Source: Bacteroidota bacterium (lineage in GTDB: Bacteria; Bacteroidota; Bacteroidia; B-17B0; Aurantibacillaceae). Taken from it: a stretch of 64,000 nucleotides of DNA. Under the pieces are notes generated by a model, which had not been told where the DNA came from, searched no databases, and was given only the letters and a program-made list of their open reading frames with translations. The stretch is from the NCBI GenBank assembly GCA_021156365.1, contig JAJNDK010000005.1, positions 124,001 through 188,000 on the forward strand, written 5' to 3'. Position 1 is the stretch's first letter. Each line of letters starts with the position of its first letter. The position numbers and the translations under genes were made by a program. Shown in pieces: positions 15,886 through 24,778 of the stretch.

Positions 15886-17154
15886 ATGAAAAGGATCATC
15901 ACTCTACTTATTCTCAGCCTTTTTTGTTCTTCCGCTTTTGGGGCACAGATCCTCATACCGATGGATAAGGATCAGAAAAATCATTTGAAAGCATACGGAA
16001 TTGCCTACTGGGTACTGAAACACGATGTGGAAGTATACTGGTTGCTCAACTACAGGGGCGGCAGTTTCATGTTTGCCAGCAACAAAACATTTACCGACGA
16101 ATTAAATATACGAGGCGTAACTTACGAGACCATTGCAGATGCACGAAGCTCTGCCATCCTCGGTGAGATCGCAAACCCGGAAGTGAACATGGATGCGGTG
16201 AAGCTGGAGAAACCGCCAAGAGTTGCGGTCTATTCTCCAAAAACCAAACAACCCTGGGACGATGCAGTTACCATGGTGCTCACGTATGCCGAGATCCCTT
16301 ACGAAGTAGTGTATGACGAAGAGATCGTGAACAATAAATTACTGGAATACGACTGGCTCCATTTGCATCACGAAGATTTTACCGGCCAGTACGGACGTTT
16401 TTATTCAGGGTATAAAAATGCGGCCTGGTACCAGCAGGATGTAAAAAATAACGAGGCCATGGCTGCGAAGCTTGGTTTTGCAAAAGTTTCCGAGCTAAAG
16501 CTGGCGGTTGCCAAAAAGATACGCGACTTCACGATGGGCGGCGGTTTCCTTTTCGCCATGTGTTCTGCAACTGACTCCTACGATATTGCATTGGCTACAG
16601 AAGGCGTGGATATCTGCGCACAAATGTTCGACCACGATGCGGCTGATCCCGCCATGAATAAAAAGATCGATTACAGCAAAGGCTTCGCGTTCGATAAATA
16701 CACACTGAGTGAAAACCCGATGGAATACGAATTCGCAAGCATCGATACGTATAATTCACGCCGGCAGAAATACAATGTAACGAAAGACAACGATTATTTT
16801 TCACTGTTCGAATTTTCTGCCAAATGGGATCCGGTGCCTACCATGCTGTGCCAGAGCCACGAGCAATTGATCAAAGGATTCTGGGGACAAACGGTTGCTT
16901 TTGACAAAACCTACGTGAAAAAGAATGTGCTCATCTTAGGCGAGAACAAAGCAGCCAACGAAGCGCGCTACATTCATGGCGAATACGGGAAAGGAACCTG
17001 GACATTTTATGGTGGTCACGATCCGGAAGATTATGAACATCGTGTGGAAGATCCTCCAACGGATCTGAACCTGCATCCGAATTCTGCAGGCTATCGTTTG
17101 ATCCTGAACAATATTCTTTTTCCTGCTGCGAAAAAGAAAAAGCAGAAAACCTAA
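15886..17154 (+). CDS. Exported protein of the Bacteroidota family mislabelled asparagine synthetase B
   Basis: The 422-residue product has a signal peptide (ending AFGAQ) and a strongly conserved start of the mature part, ILIPMDKDQKNHLKAYGIAY and LLNYRGGSF. From memory, relatives in Bacteroidota are labelled asparagine synthetase B, but nothing here resembles the glutaminase or synthetase domains of AsnB: there is no N-terminal Cys, no PP-loop, and the protein is exported. The middle contains HHEDFTGQYG and GGGFLFAMCSATDSYD, and the end HGEYGKGTWTFYGGHDPED, which together recall a flavodoxin/ThuA-like fold with a possible Cys nucleophile. The true activity is unknown. A basic KKKKQK tail closes it. 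It is monocistronic and convergent with the next gene. Confidence 0.85.
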   Translation: MKRIITLLILSLFCSSAFGAQILIPMDKDQKNHLKAYGIAYWVLKHDVEVYWLLNYRGGSFMFASNKTFTDELNIRGVTYETIADARSSAILGEIANPEVNMDAVKLEKPPRVAVYSPKTKQPWDDAVTMVLTYAEIPYEVVYDEEIVNNKLLEYDWLHLHHEDFTGQYGRFYSGYKNAAWYQQDVKNNEAMAAKLGFAKVSELKLAVAKKIRDFTMGGGFLFAMCSATDSYDIALATEGVDICAQMFDHDAADPAMNKKIDYSKGFAFDKYTLSENPMEYEFASIDTYNSRRQKYNVTKDNDYFSLFEFSAKWDPVPTMLCQSHEQLIKGFWGQTVAFDKTYVKKNVLILGENKAANEARYIHGEYGKGTWTFYGGHDPEDYEHRVEDPPTDLNLHPNSAGYRLILNNILFPAAKKKKQKT

Positions 17155-17160
17155 GCGGCA

Positions 17161-18129
17161 TTATAAGATCCGCAATCCGAGCTTAAACCCGACTGTCAGC
17201 TGAGGCGCATAATATGTATCCGTCGTTCGAACCAGGCTATATAGTATGCCGCCATGTCCTTCGCCCGACACAATATTCGACTGCTCTATATCCGACAGAT
17301 CCGAAGACCCCGTTATTCTTCTTACACCGCCACCAAAATGAAAGTCAAACACAAAACGGTTCCCGTGCACATATTGTTTTCCCCATTTTAGTAACACTGC
17401 CTGTGCCTTCCTATGCATCCGGTATGTTTTTTCATATTTCGGTAATCCTTGTATACTGTCTGTCATGTCGAAGCGGGAATCCTTGTATATATATTCCATC
17501 GAAGCATAATTGCCAATCGTTTTACCTTCTTTGTTCAGGTATAGTTTTACTTCCGGTCGAAGAATGAGCCCGTTCACATTACTGATACCTGCCAACCCGT
17601 TAGGAATATAACCGCCTGCTTCTGCAGAAAAGGCAATGTTCCGGTATAATTTGGCTTCTATGCCCCCACGGAAACAATTGCCTCCATATGGATCTGCCAA
17701 CGCAAGAGGTGCAAACTTCAGCCAAAGCCGGTTGTCTCCGCTCCGTATGTTTTTCGCCAACAGTACCTCAATCTTATCCATCGGAACACAAGTGCGTTCT
17801 CTTTTACGAAAAAGTCCAACCGTAACAGGCTTTTTAAAACATACTGCACTGTCTTTATACGAGAGCTCAGATGCTTCAAACAACCGCCGTTTCGTGCCTT
17901 TCTCAAACCAATGTACATCGATCTTCCAGGAAGAATCCAGCAGTATGGTTCTTTTCCTTCCATTTTCCTTATACACGATCATCGAATCGGCTTTCACAAA
18001 TAAAGCCGCCGAGTCCCCGGCTGCAAATCTCTTCGCAAAATCCTCTTCGTATATAAAAAAGGTTTTACAGGATGTGGAAATGCAGGCAAACAACAGGACT
18101 AAAGAAAGTATAAAGAGATGTCTTATCAT
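17161..18129 (-). CDS. Lipoprotein/outer-membrane protein of unknown function
   Basis: The 322-residue protein has a lipoprotein signal peptide with Cys in ISTSC at about residue 21. The first half is a mixed domain with several short charged strands; the second half, from about GNCFRGGIEAKLYRN, has alternating strands (FSAEAGGYIP, ILRPEVKLYLN, FDFHFGGGVRR, APQLTVGFKLGLRIL) typical of a beta-barrel like DUF3575 proteins. A lipid-anchored N terminus with a barrel-like C terminus is unusual but occurs in Bacteroidota. The sequence gives no specific function. The neighbour upstream on the same strand is the YdeI-like gene, 23 bases away. Confidence 0.8.
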   Translation of the reverse strand: MIRHLFILSLVLLFACISTSCKTFFIYEEDFAKRFAAGDSAALFVKADSMIVYKENGRKRTILLDSSWKIDVHWFEKGTKRRLFEASELSYKDSAVCFKKPVTVGLFRKRERTCVPMDKIEVLLAKNIRSGDNRLWLKFAPLALADPYGGNCFRGGIEAKLYRNIAFSAEAGGYIPNGLAGISNVNGLILRPEVKLYLNKEGKTIGNYASMEYIYKDSRFDMTDSIQGLPKYEKTYRMHRKAQAVLLKWGKQYVHGNRFVFDFHFGGGVRRITGSSDLSDIEQSNIVSGEGHGGILYSLVRTTDTYYAPQLTVGFKLGLRIL

Positions 18130-18152
18130 GAATGATGCTTACCAAAAATTGC

Positions 18153-18656
18153 TTATTTCCCCTTATTCGCCCGCATCATTTCCCCGTAATGCATTTGCTT
18201 CGAACAGGCCTCCAGCGTTTGAGCGATGCGTTTGGCTTTGGTTTCCGGTGTTTTGGCACTTTCGATCCAGTTCGAATAATACTTCTGATGGGATGGGGCA
18301 AGTGAGTTAAAATATTTTTCTGCTGCTTTATCTTCCTTCAGGCAGGTAATCAGGTCGGAGGAAATCTTCCGGGGCGCTTTATCTTCTTCCATTTGCACCA
18401 CTACTTCGTCTCCTTTTTGCTTTTTAATGGCCTTGCGCATTTCAGCATTCACTGCCATTATGAAATCACCTTCCCCCATCGGCACCAGGCTCACTGCGCT
18501 GTATTCATACTTGTCCAGCTTACCTTTTACCCGGAATGCTTTCTTTGTGTCCGGTTTGATCCTGTGAGCGAGTTCCTGCGGGATCTCAATATAGGTCCAG
18601 CCTGTTTTTTCTCCTTTTTCACGGAACTGCTCAAGTGTGGCTTTAAACCGAATCAT
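18153..18656 (-). CDS. DUF1905 / YdeI-OmpD-associated family protein
   Basis: The 167-residue protein has a DUF1905 domain (about 1-95) with the typical start FKATLEQF, WTYIEIPQEL and FRVKGKLDKYEYSAVSLVPMGEGDF, then a YdeI/OmpD-associated helical domain (about 100-160) with LAPSHQKYYSNWIESAKTPETKAKRI. Such proteins are small, cytoplasmic and of unknown function. Its start overlaps the end of the pterin dehydratase gene by 14 bases, so the two are probably translated from one transcript. Confidence 0.9.
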   Translation of the reverse strand: MIRFKATLEQFREKGEKTGWTYIEIPQELAHRIKPDTKKAFRVKGKLDKYEYSAVSLVPMGEGDFIMAVNAEMRKAIKKQKGDEVVVQMEEDKAPRKISSDLITCLKEDKAAEKYFNSLAPSHQKYYSNWIESAKTPETKAKRIAQTLEACSKQMHYGEMMRANKGK

Positions 18657-18951
18657 CGGATTTAGTTTGATTGATCACTATTTTTTCAATAGCCCCGGCC
18701 AGCCGAAGATCCCTGACACTAATAGTGCCGACTTCATGCGTGCTGAGACTGATCTTTAAACGGTTATAACTCCCCGACCAATCGGGATGATGATTTTGCA
18801 GTTCCGCCAGCATGGCCACCTGCGTCATAAACGCGAAGTTCTCACTGAAATCCTTGAAATGAAATTCCTTGCTGATACACTGTTGATCGTAGGTCCAGCC
18901 CGGCAATGATTCCAGGCCTTCTTCGATCTCTTCTTTGTCTAATGCTTTCAT
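18643..18951 (-). CDS. phhB: Pterin-4a-carbinolamine dehydratase
   Basis: The 102-residue protein carries the family active-site signature NHHPDWSGSYNRLKI at about residues 53-67, with the two histidines and the aspartate used for dehydration of 4a-hydroxytetrahydrobiopterin. The enzyme normally recycles the pterin cofactor of aromatic amino acid hydroxylases; no hydroxylase gene is in this window. Five bases separate it from the stop of the upstream rsh gene, so it is likely in that operon. The length is standard. Confidence 0.93.
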   Translation of the reverse strand: MKALDKEEIEEGLESLPGWTYDQQCISKEFHFKDFSENFAFMTQVAMLAELQNHHPDWSGSYNRLKISLSTHEVGTISVRDLRLAGAIEKIVINQTKSDDSV

Positions 18952-18955
18952 GATG

Positions 18956-21166
18956 CTAACTATCTATTCGTACAACATTTTGAACTCCGTTTACTTTTTT
19001 CAGCTTATTGATCAATTGCGTCAAATGCTCCGTACTATGTACATACACCATGATAGTTCCTTCAAACACCCCGCTATCCGTATCGAAGCTGATCGAACGC
19101 ATATTTACGTTGTATTGCGTGGAAATTACTTTGGTGATATTATTGACCAGGCCAAGCTCATCTGTCCCCTTGATTTTGATGCCAGCAAGGAATGCGATCA
19201 GGTGCTGGCTGTTCCATTTGGCTTTCACCACCCTGTAGGCATAGTTGGAAAGCAGCTGGATGGCGTTCGGGCAGTTAACCCGGTGTATTTTGATACCTTC
19301 CCCAATGGTGATAAATCCAAACACATCATCGCCCGGGATCGGGTTGCAGCAGGGAGACAATTTGTAATCCAGCTTTTGCATATCGTCGCCGATCACCAGC
19401 AGGTCTGCATTTCCCCGTGCACCGGCCACCATTTGCTCCAGGGTCTGGGGAATGGCAGATTCCTGTTTTTTTCCGGCAAATTTTTCCGGATGCGCTTTGA
19501 ATTTTGCGTAATCTTTGATCTCTTTGATCCCGATCGCATCCTTTGCCACCCGGTAAAACAATTCCTGTGAGTTCGGCAATTTGAGGAAGTTGGCAAAGTC
19601 CTGGAGGTTCTGAACGGTAAATTCCAGTTTTTGTTTGTAGAATTTACGCTCCAGTATTTCCCTGCCTTCATCGGCAATTTTGCGGTGCGATTCTTTTAAG
19701 GCCAGCTTGATCTTCGACTTGGCTTTGGCAGTAGAGGCAAAATTGATCCAGTCTTCTTTCGGGGTCTGTTTGCGGGAAGTGAGGATCTCCACCTGGTCGC
19801 CACCTTTGAGCTCGTAATTAAGCGGCACCAGTTTGTGATTAACCTTCGCTCCTATACAATGCTGTCCTACTTTGGTGTGAATATCAAATGCAAAATCGAG
19901 CGCTGTGGCTCCAAATGGCATGGTCCGCATTTCGCCTGTCGGGGTAAATACAAAGATCTCTTCAGCAAATAAATTCAGCTTGAAGTCATCGATGAAATCC
20001 ATTGCATTCTCTTCCGGGCTTTCCAGCAGCTCACGGATCTTACGCAGCCAGTCTTCCAACTGTCCTTCCTTATCATCCGGGTTGTCTTTGTATTTCCAAT
20101 GCGCGGCATAGCCCATTTCCGCGATCTCATCCATACGTTTGGTACGGATCTGCACTTCCACCCACTTACCATCGGGACCCATCACTGTTGTATGCAACGA
20201 TTCGTAACCATTTGCCTTTGGCGTGGAGATCCAGTCACGTAAGCGTTCCGGGCTCGGGTGATAAAAATCAGTAATGATGGAATAAACGCGCCAGCAATCT
20301 GTTTTTTCCTGTTCGTAAGGAGTATCGATAATAATGCGGATCGCGAAAAGGTCGTAGATCTCTTCAAACTCCACGCCTTTGTTTTTTATTTTATTGTAGA
20401 TCGAAAAAATGGATTTCGGTCTGCCGTAAATTTTCGCTTTAAATCCCTGCTCTACCAATATATCTTTGATCGGCTCGATGAATTTCTGGATAAAGCGTTT
20501 GCGTTCCGGTTCGCTTTCCCTCAGTTTCAAAGCGATCTCATCGTAGGTTTCCTTGTTGGTGTATTTCAATCCCAGGTCTTCCAGCTCCGATTTGATAGAG
20601 TTCAGCCCGAGACGATGGGCCAGCGGTGCATAGAGATAAAGTGTTTCGGAGGCGATCTTGATCTGCTTATCGCGCTTCATACTTTCGAGGGTGCGCATAT
20701 TGTGCAAACGATCGGCGAGCTTGATAAGGATCACCCGCACATCATCCGAGAGGGTGAGCATCATTTTCCGGAAATTCTCTGCCTGCAGCGAAGAGGTCTG
20801 ATCGAACACCCCGGATATTTTGGTAAGCCCGTCAATGATCTTTGCTTCCTTCTCCCCGAACATGCCACGTATATCATCCAGTGTGATATCCGTATCTTCC
20901 ACCGTATCGTGTAACAATGCACAAACAATGGAGGTGGTTCCGAGGCCGATCTCTTCGGCACAGATCTGCGCTACTGCGATCGGATGATAAATATAAGGCT
21001 CCCCCGATTTACGGCGCATTTCCTTGTGCGCATCCACAGCCACCTCAAATGCTTTGCGGATCAGCTCCTTGTCGCCCTTTTGCAATCTCCGCTTACTTGC
21101 CTTTAAAAGTGCTTTATACCGGTTAAGAATTTCTTTTTTCTCAGCTTCTAAATCTATCTCGTTCAT
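18956..21166 (-). CDS. rsh: Bifunctional (p)ppGpp synthetase/hydrolase (RelA/SpoT homologue)
   Basis: The 736-residue protein has the full long-RSH architecture. The HD hydrolase domain (about 30-190) keeps HD at residues 86-87 and ED at 90-91. The synthetase domain (about 250-385) keeps GYESLHTTV, VEVQIRT and GYAAHWKYK. A TGS domain (about 400-465), a helical and zinc-finger-like region with SPCCNPIPGDDVFGF, and a C-terminal ACT domain (about 660-736) follow. It makes and removes the stringent alarmone and senses ribosome state through its C-terminal half. Both catalytic sites look intact, as expected when it is the only long RSH. It starts an apparent operon with phhB and the YdeI-like gene. 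Confidence 0.97.
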   Translation of the reverse strand: MNEIDLEAEKKEILNRYKALLKASKRRLQKGDKELIRKAFEVAVDAHKEMRRKSGEPYIYHPIAVAQICAEEIGLGTTSIVCALLHDTVEDTDITLDDIRGMFGEKEAKIIDGLTKISGVFDQTSSLQAENFRKMMLTLSDDVRVILIKLADRLHNMRTLESMKRDKQIKIASETLYLYAPLAHRLGLNSIKSELEDLGLKYTNKETYDEIALKLRESEPERKRFIQKFIEPIKDILVEQGFKAKIYGRPKSIFSIYNKIKNKGVEFEEIYDLFAIRIIIDTPYEQEKTDCWRVYSIITDFYHPSPERLRDWISTPKANGYESLHTTVMGPDGKWVEVQIRTKRMDEIAEMGYAAHWKYKDNPDDKEGQLEDWLRKIRELLESPEENAMDFIDDFKLNLFAEEIFVFTPTGEMRTMPFGATALDFAFDIHTKVGQHCIGAKVNHKLVPLNYELKGGDQVEILTSRKQTPKEDWINFASTAKAKSKIKLALKESHRKIADEGREILERKFYKQKLEFTVQNLQDFANFLKLPNSQELFYRVAKDAIGIKEIKDYAKFKAHPEKFAGKKQESAIPQTLEQMVAGARGNADLLVIGDDMQKLDYKLSPCCNPIPGDDVFGFITIGEGIKIHRVNCPNAIQLLSNYAYRVVKAKWNSQHLIAFLAGIKIKGTDELGLVNNITKVISTQYNVNMRSISFDTDSGVFEGTIMVYVHSTEHLTQLINKLKKVNGVQNVVRIDS

Positions 21167-21254
21167 GTGGGAGGAATAATCGTTTCTAAATTACTGAATT
21201 TGGGTTTAAAAACGAATTTTTCGGATAAATAAACAATGCCCCGATACAAGAGGT

Positions 21255-21268
21255 GATAAGCGCTTATC
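21255..21268. promoter_or_regulatory. Perfect 14-base palindrome between rsh and kynA
   Basis: GATAAGCGCTTATC is a perfect palindrome in the 223-base divergent intergenic region, 89 bases from the rsh start and 122 bases from the kynA start. It could be an operator for a dimeric regulator; no regulator is known. Confidence 0.35.
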
Positions 21269-21389
21269 CCCGGTTCATCGAAGCCGGCATGGATATTCCC
21301 CCCGCACATCTGCCAAAAGACGATGTTTTACTGATAAAAGCACGTATATTTATGCCTTAAAAATTCATATTCATTAAAACAATATAGCT

Positions 21390-22439
21390 ATGTCACGTCC
21401 GCCCGTTCACTACAGTGATTATTTACAATTGGAAAAGATCCTGGATGCACAATTCCCGGAAAGCGATAAGGAAAAAATAGAAGCGCATGATGAAATGTTG
21501 TTCATCATCATTCACCAGGCATATGAGGTTTGGTTCAAGCAGATCCTGCACGAAACAGACAGTATGCTGCAACTAATGGGTGGAGAAAAAGTAAAAGACA
21601 ATTCTCCCGACCTGCAAACCGTTGTGCATCGTTCACACCGGATCGGAACTATTTTAAAAGTACTGGTTCACCAGATCGATATCCTCGAAACGATGACTCC
21701 GATGGACTTCCTTGATTTCAGGGATTTGCTCCGTCCTGCATCGGGCTTCCAGAGCTGGCAGTTCAAGATCATCGAAGCTAAACTCGGATTGAAATTCGAA
21801 CACCGCCACGGACAAAATTATTACACTTCCCAGCTGCGACCGCAACAAGTAGACATGATCAAGCAGGTGGAATCGCAACCATCATTCATCCAGCTGCTGA
21901 ACAAATGGCTGGAGCGGATGCCATTCTTTGAAGATGCGGAGCTGTGGAAAAACTACACTCCTGTTGCTCCCAAAACCGAGGGCGCTCACATATTCTGGAA
22001 CGACTACCGGCATATTTATGCAGAGGGACTTACCGAAGTGGAGAAACAACAGGCACAGGTCTTTGATCAGCTGTTCATGCAGGAAACAGCTGCCAATCCG
22101 GAAAACCAGCTGAGCCCGAAAGCTATGCGTGCAGCCCTTTTTATCATGCTCTACAGAGGTTATCCTTTGCTTCAATACCCGTATCAGCTGTTGAACAATC
22201 TCCTTGAGATTGATGAACAAATGGCCACCTGGCGCTTCCGTCATATCAATATGGTTCACCGGGTGATCGGTATGCGCGTGGGAACAGGCGGTAGCAGCGG
22301 AAAAGATTACCTAATGGGAGCCCTGCAGAAACACTATATTTACAAAGAGCTGGCTATGCTCACCAGCTTCCTGATCGAACGGAGAAGACTGCCAAAACCA
22401 AGCCCGGAGCTGGAAAAACGGATGGGATTCGTATCCTGA
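21390..22439 (+). CDS. kynA: Tryptophan 2,3-dioxygenase
   Basis: The haem enzyme that opens the tryptophan indole ring to N-formylkynurenine, the first step of the kynurenine pathway. The 349-residue protein has the N-terminal signature IIHQAYEVWFKQIL (about residues 39-52) and the C-terminal segment FRHINMVHRVIG followed by GTGGSSG, which holds the proximal haem His and the substrate ammonium-binding loop. The length fits the longer Bacteroidota form. It is expressed alone. A -7-like TATATTTA lies upstream but with one mismatch to the consensus. No other kynurenine pathway gene is in the window. Confidence 0.95.
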   Translation: MSRPPVHYSDYLQLEKILDAQFPESDKEKIEAHDEMLFIIIHQAYEVWFKQILHETDSMLQLMGGEKVKDNSPDLQTVVHRSHRIGTILKVLVHQIDILETMTPMDFLDFRDLLRPASGFQSWQFKIIEAKLGLKFEHRHGQNYYTSQLRPQQVDMIKQVESQPSFIQLLNKWLERMPFFEDAELWKNYTPVAPKTEGAHIFWNDYRHIYAEGLTEVEKQQAQVFDQLFMQETAANPENQLSPKAMRAALFIMLYRGYPLLQYPYQLLNNLLEIDEQMATWRFRHINMVHRVIGMRVGTGGSSGKDYLMGALQKHYIYKELAMLTSFLIERRRLPKPSPELEKRMGFVS

Positions 22440-22519
22440 ACAAGTACCGGGCAGCGGCAGTAAGTTTGCATTGTTTTTTTTGTAATTTTATTCAATCAAA
22501 ATTTTCTAAAAACAGGAAC

Positions 22520-24538
22520 ATGCTCATTCGCGCCTTCTATTCTTTATTGTTCGTTTCGTTTTGCCTGGGCGCATCTGCCCAATACGAAAACAATGAATTG
22601 ACGGCAGCACGTAAGAAAAGGGATCAGGGACTGTTCATGGAAGCAGCCACTCATTACAAAAATTACCTGAGCCAGTCCCCATTAGCCAATGAAGTAAACG
22701 AAGAGTTTGCAGAAATGCTGTTCTTTGAATTGCGCGATTACGAACAGGCCTATCCATACTTGAAAAAGGTACTCACCTACGAAGTAGACACCATCGTTTA
22801 TTATTATGCCGTAGCCAAGATCGAGCATTACAATGAAAACTATGATGAAGCGCTGCGCATGTATACGGCACTGGTCGCCAATGTCGCTTCTAATAAAGAA
22901 ACCAAATGGGTAATTGATGACTCAAAAAGAGGGATCGAATGCATCAATTATTGCAAAGCCAATAAAGGAAAAGTATCGTCTCCCGACCTGAAGGTAGCCA
23001 ATCTGGGCGATCATGTAAATTCTGTTTACGAAGAGTATGTGCCGGTGGTGGATGAAAAAGAGAATTTTATCATGTTCACATCCCGTCGCAGGAACCAGTT
23101 CAACCAGTTCCCGGATATTGAAGACGACCGCTATCATGAAGATATGTATATGTCGAAGCGTCATGGTCATGTGTTTGATACCGCATCGGTGCTTCCATAT
23201 GAATATACGGAGATCAAGGACGTACAAAATACCAAAGAGAATGAGTCACTTGTTTCTTTATCGCCTGACGGAAAGATCCTTTTCATTTATAAGGAGGGTA
23301 CGCTTTGGAAATCAGATTACAATGCCGGGAAATGGGCAGAGCCGGTGAGACTCGAAAAGCAAGTGATCTCCAAGGATTACGCCAATCACGTATCGATGAC
23401 AGACGACGGGAAGACCCTCTACTTTTCATCGGAAAAAAAAGGCAGTTCGGGAAAGCTGGATATTTATAAAGCAGAAAAGAAAAGCGATGGTACCTGGACA
23501 AGTGCCGAAAATATAGGAACAACCATCAATACTTCAGGGAATGAACAAAGTCCGAATATCAGCGCCGACGGAAAAACATTGTACTTTTCGTCCGATGCCC
23601 TGCCGGGCTTTGGCGGTTATGATATTTACCGCTCTGTTTTTGATGGAAAAAGCTGGTCGGCACCGGAAAATCTTGGGATGCCTTTTAATTCGGTAGCCGA
23701 CGATGTATTCTTCTATCCGAAAAGAGACAATTCGGAAGGCTTCTTTTCTTCCAACCGGAAGGATGGGATCGGTAATTTTGATATTTATCGTTTTTATTAT
23801 CTCGATCAGCCCGATTTCGGGAAACAGGATCTGACGGTCATCAACAACCAGGACACAACGCTATCAACTGTGAAACAAACTACTACAAAATGGATCCGCG
23901 AACAGATGAATTCGGGTGAAACGGCAAAAATGTTTTTCCGGGTAAATGATACCCTGATAACTTCCGATTACAAAAAAGTAGAGGAATTGGTAAAATCCGG
24001 TGTTGTAAAAAAAATGGATATTGAGCAGGTAAAAAAATGCGATACCTGTGTGTATAAATCTACCAATTACTACTCGGTAATCAATCCTGTTGCAGAAAAA
24101 GACGAACCGCTTGTATCGAACACCACTGCTAACAATACTGGTACTACTGCTTCAACTACCAATACAACTTCTTCGACCACTGCTGAAGAGAAAAACTTCA
24201 ACATCTATTTTGATTTCAACAAGTCGGATATTACTTCCGTTTCTGCCCAACAATTGGATGAGATCGTTTCTTTACTGAATAGCAACGAAGTGTATGCATC
24301 TGTGCTTATCGGATATGCCGATCAGCAAGGCAGCGAAACCTATAACAAACGTTTATCCGAAAAAAGAGCCAAAGCCGCTGCAGCCTACCTGAAAGGAAAA
24401 GACATCAGCAAAAAACGCATCAAAAAAACAGAAGGTGCGGGAGAATTAGTGCTGCCGGTGCATTGTCCGGATAAAGCCTGTGAAGACGAACAGGATGCAA
24501 AAAGCAGGAAAGTGGAGATCCGGCTTATTACTAAATAA
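22520..24538 (+). CDS. TPR / PD40 propeller / OmpA-like envelope protein
   Basis: I choose the ATG at 22520 because it gives a clean signal peptide (MLIRAFYSLLFVSFCLGASAQ). The 672-residue protein has TPR-like helices (about 25-150), then PD40/WD40-like propeller blades with repeated LSPDGKILFI, MTDDGKTLYFSSE and ISADGKTLYFSSD motifs (about 180-450), and a C-terminal OmpA-like peptidoglycan-binding domain (about 565-672) with FNIYFDFNKSDI and a NKRLSEKRAKA segment. This order resembles PorE of the type IX secretion system and related periplasmic scaffold proteins; I cannot tell it from the many paralogues that share it. A Thr/Asn-rich linker precedes the OmpA domain. Confidence 0.9.
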   Translation: MLIRAFYSLLFVSFCLGASAQYENNELTAARKKRDQGLFMEAATHYKNYLSQSPLANEVNEEFAEMLFFELRDYEQAYPYLKKVLTYEVDTIVYYYAVAKIEHYNENYDEALRMYTALVANVASNKETKWVIDDSKRGIECINYCKANKGKVSSPDLKVANLGDHVNSVYEEYVPVVDEKENFIMFTSRRRNQFNQFPDIEDDRYHEDMYMSKRHGHVFDTASVLPYEYTEIKDVQNTKENESLVSLSPDGKILFIYKEGTLWKSDYNAGKWAEPVRLEKQVISKDYANHVSMTDDGKTLYFSSEKKGSSGKLDIYKAEKKSDGTWTSAENIGTTINTSGNEQSPNISADGKTLYFSSDALPGFGGYDIYRSVFDGKSWSAPENLGMPFNSVADDVFFYPKRDNSEGFFSSNRKDGIGNFDIYRFYYLDQPDFGKQDLTVINNQDTTLSTVKQTTTKWIREQMNSGETAKMFFRVNDTLITSDYKKVEELVKSGVVKKMDIEQVKKCDTCVYKSTNYYSVINPVAEKDEPLVSNTTANNTGTTASTTNTTSSTTAEEKNFNIYFDFNKSDITSVSAQQLDEIVSLLNSNEVYASVLIGYADQQGSETYNKRLSEKRAKAAAAYLKGKDISKKRIKKTEGAGELVLPVHCPDKACEDEQDAKSRKVEIRLITK

Positions 24539-24607
24539 GTACAGAAGCTTTCCTAACTATTTATCACTCTCTCTTGTAAGAAAAAGCTGGTCTTTTTTTA
24601 AAGATGT

Positions 24608-24727
24608 CAGTTTGAGTGATCCCGACGTTTACTGTCGGGATTGTATCGAGAACATACGGAGGGCGCCTCGATACACCGCAGTCGCGAAGCCCCGCGACGC
24701 GACCCCTCGACGTGACAGCTTGATTGA
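24608..24727. repeat. Palindromic intergenic repeat with three hairpins
   Basis: Three perfect inverted repeats lie one after another: ATCCCGAC/GTCGGGAT (24619-24641), TGTATCGAG/CTCGATACA (24642-24675) and GTCGCG/CGCGAC (24681-24698). The block is flanked by imperfect direct repeats CAGTTTGAGTGA (24608-24619) and CAGCTTGATTGA (24716-24727), 10 of 12 identical. Its GC content is well above its surroundings. It looks like one copy of a dispersed REP or MITE-like element of the kind common in Bacteroidota intergenic regions; no coding potential is seen. Confidence 0.65.
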
Positions 24728-24778
24728 TTACATCATTTCTCTACAATAGAATATACAAAAAAACGTACCTTTACCCGC

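Noticed and set aside
18935-19570. 211-residue plus-strand frame over the 3' end of rsh
   Set aside because: It lies inside a conserved ACT/zinc-finger region of rsh on the other strand and has no recognisable features.
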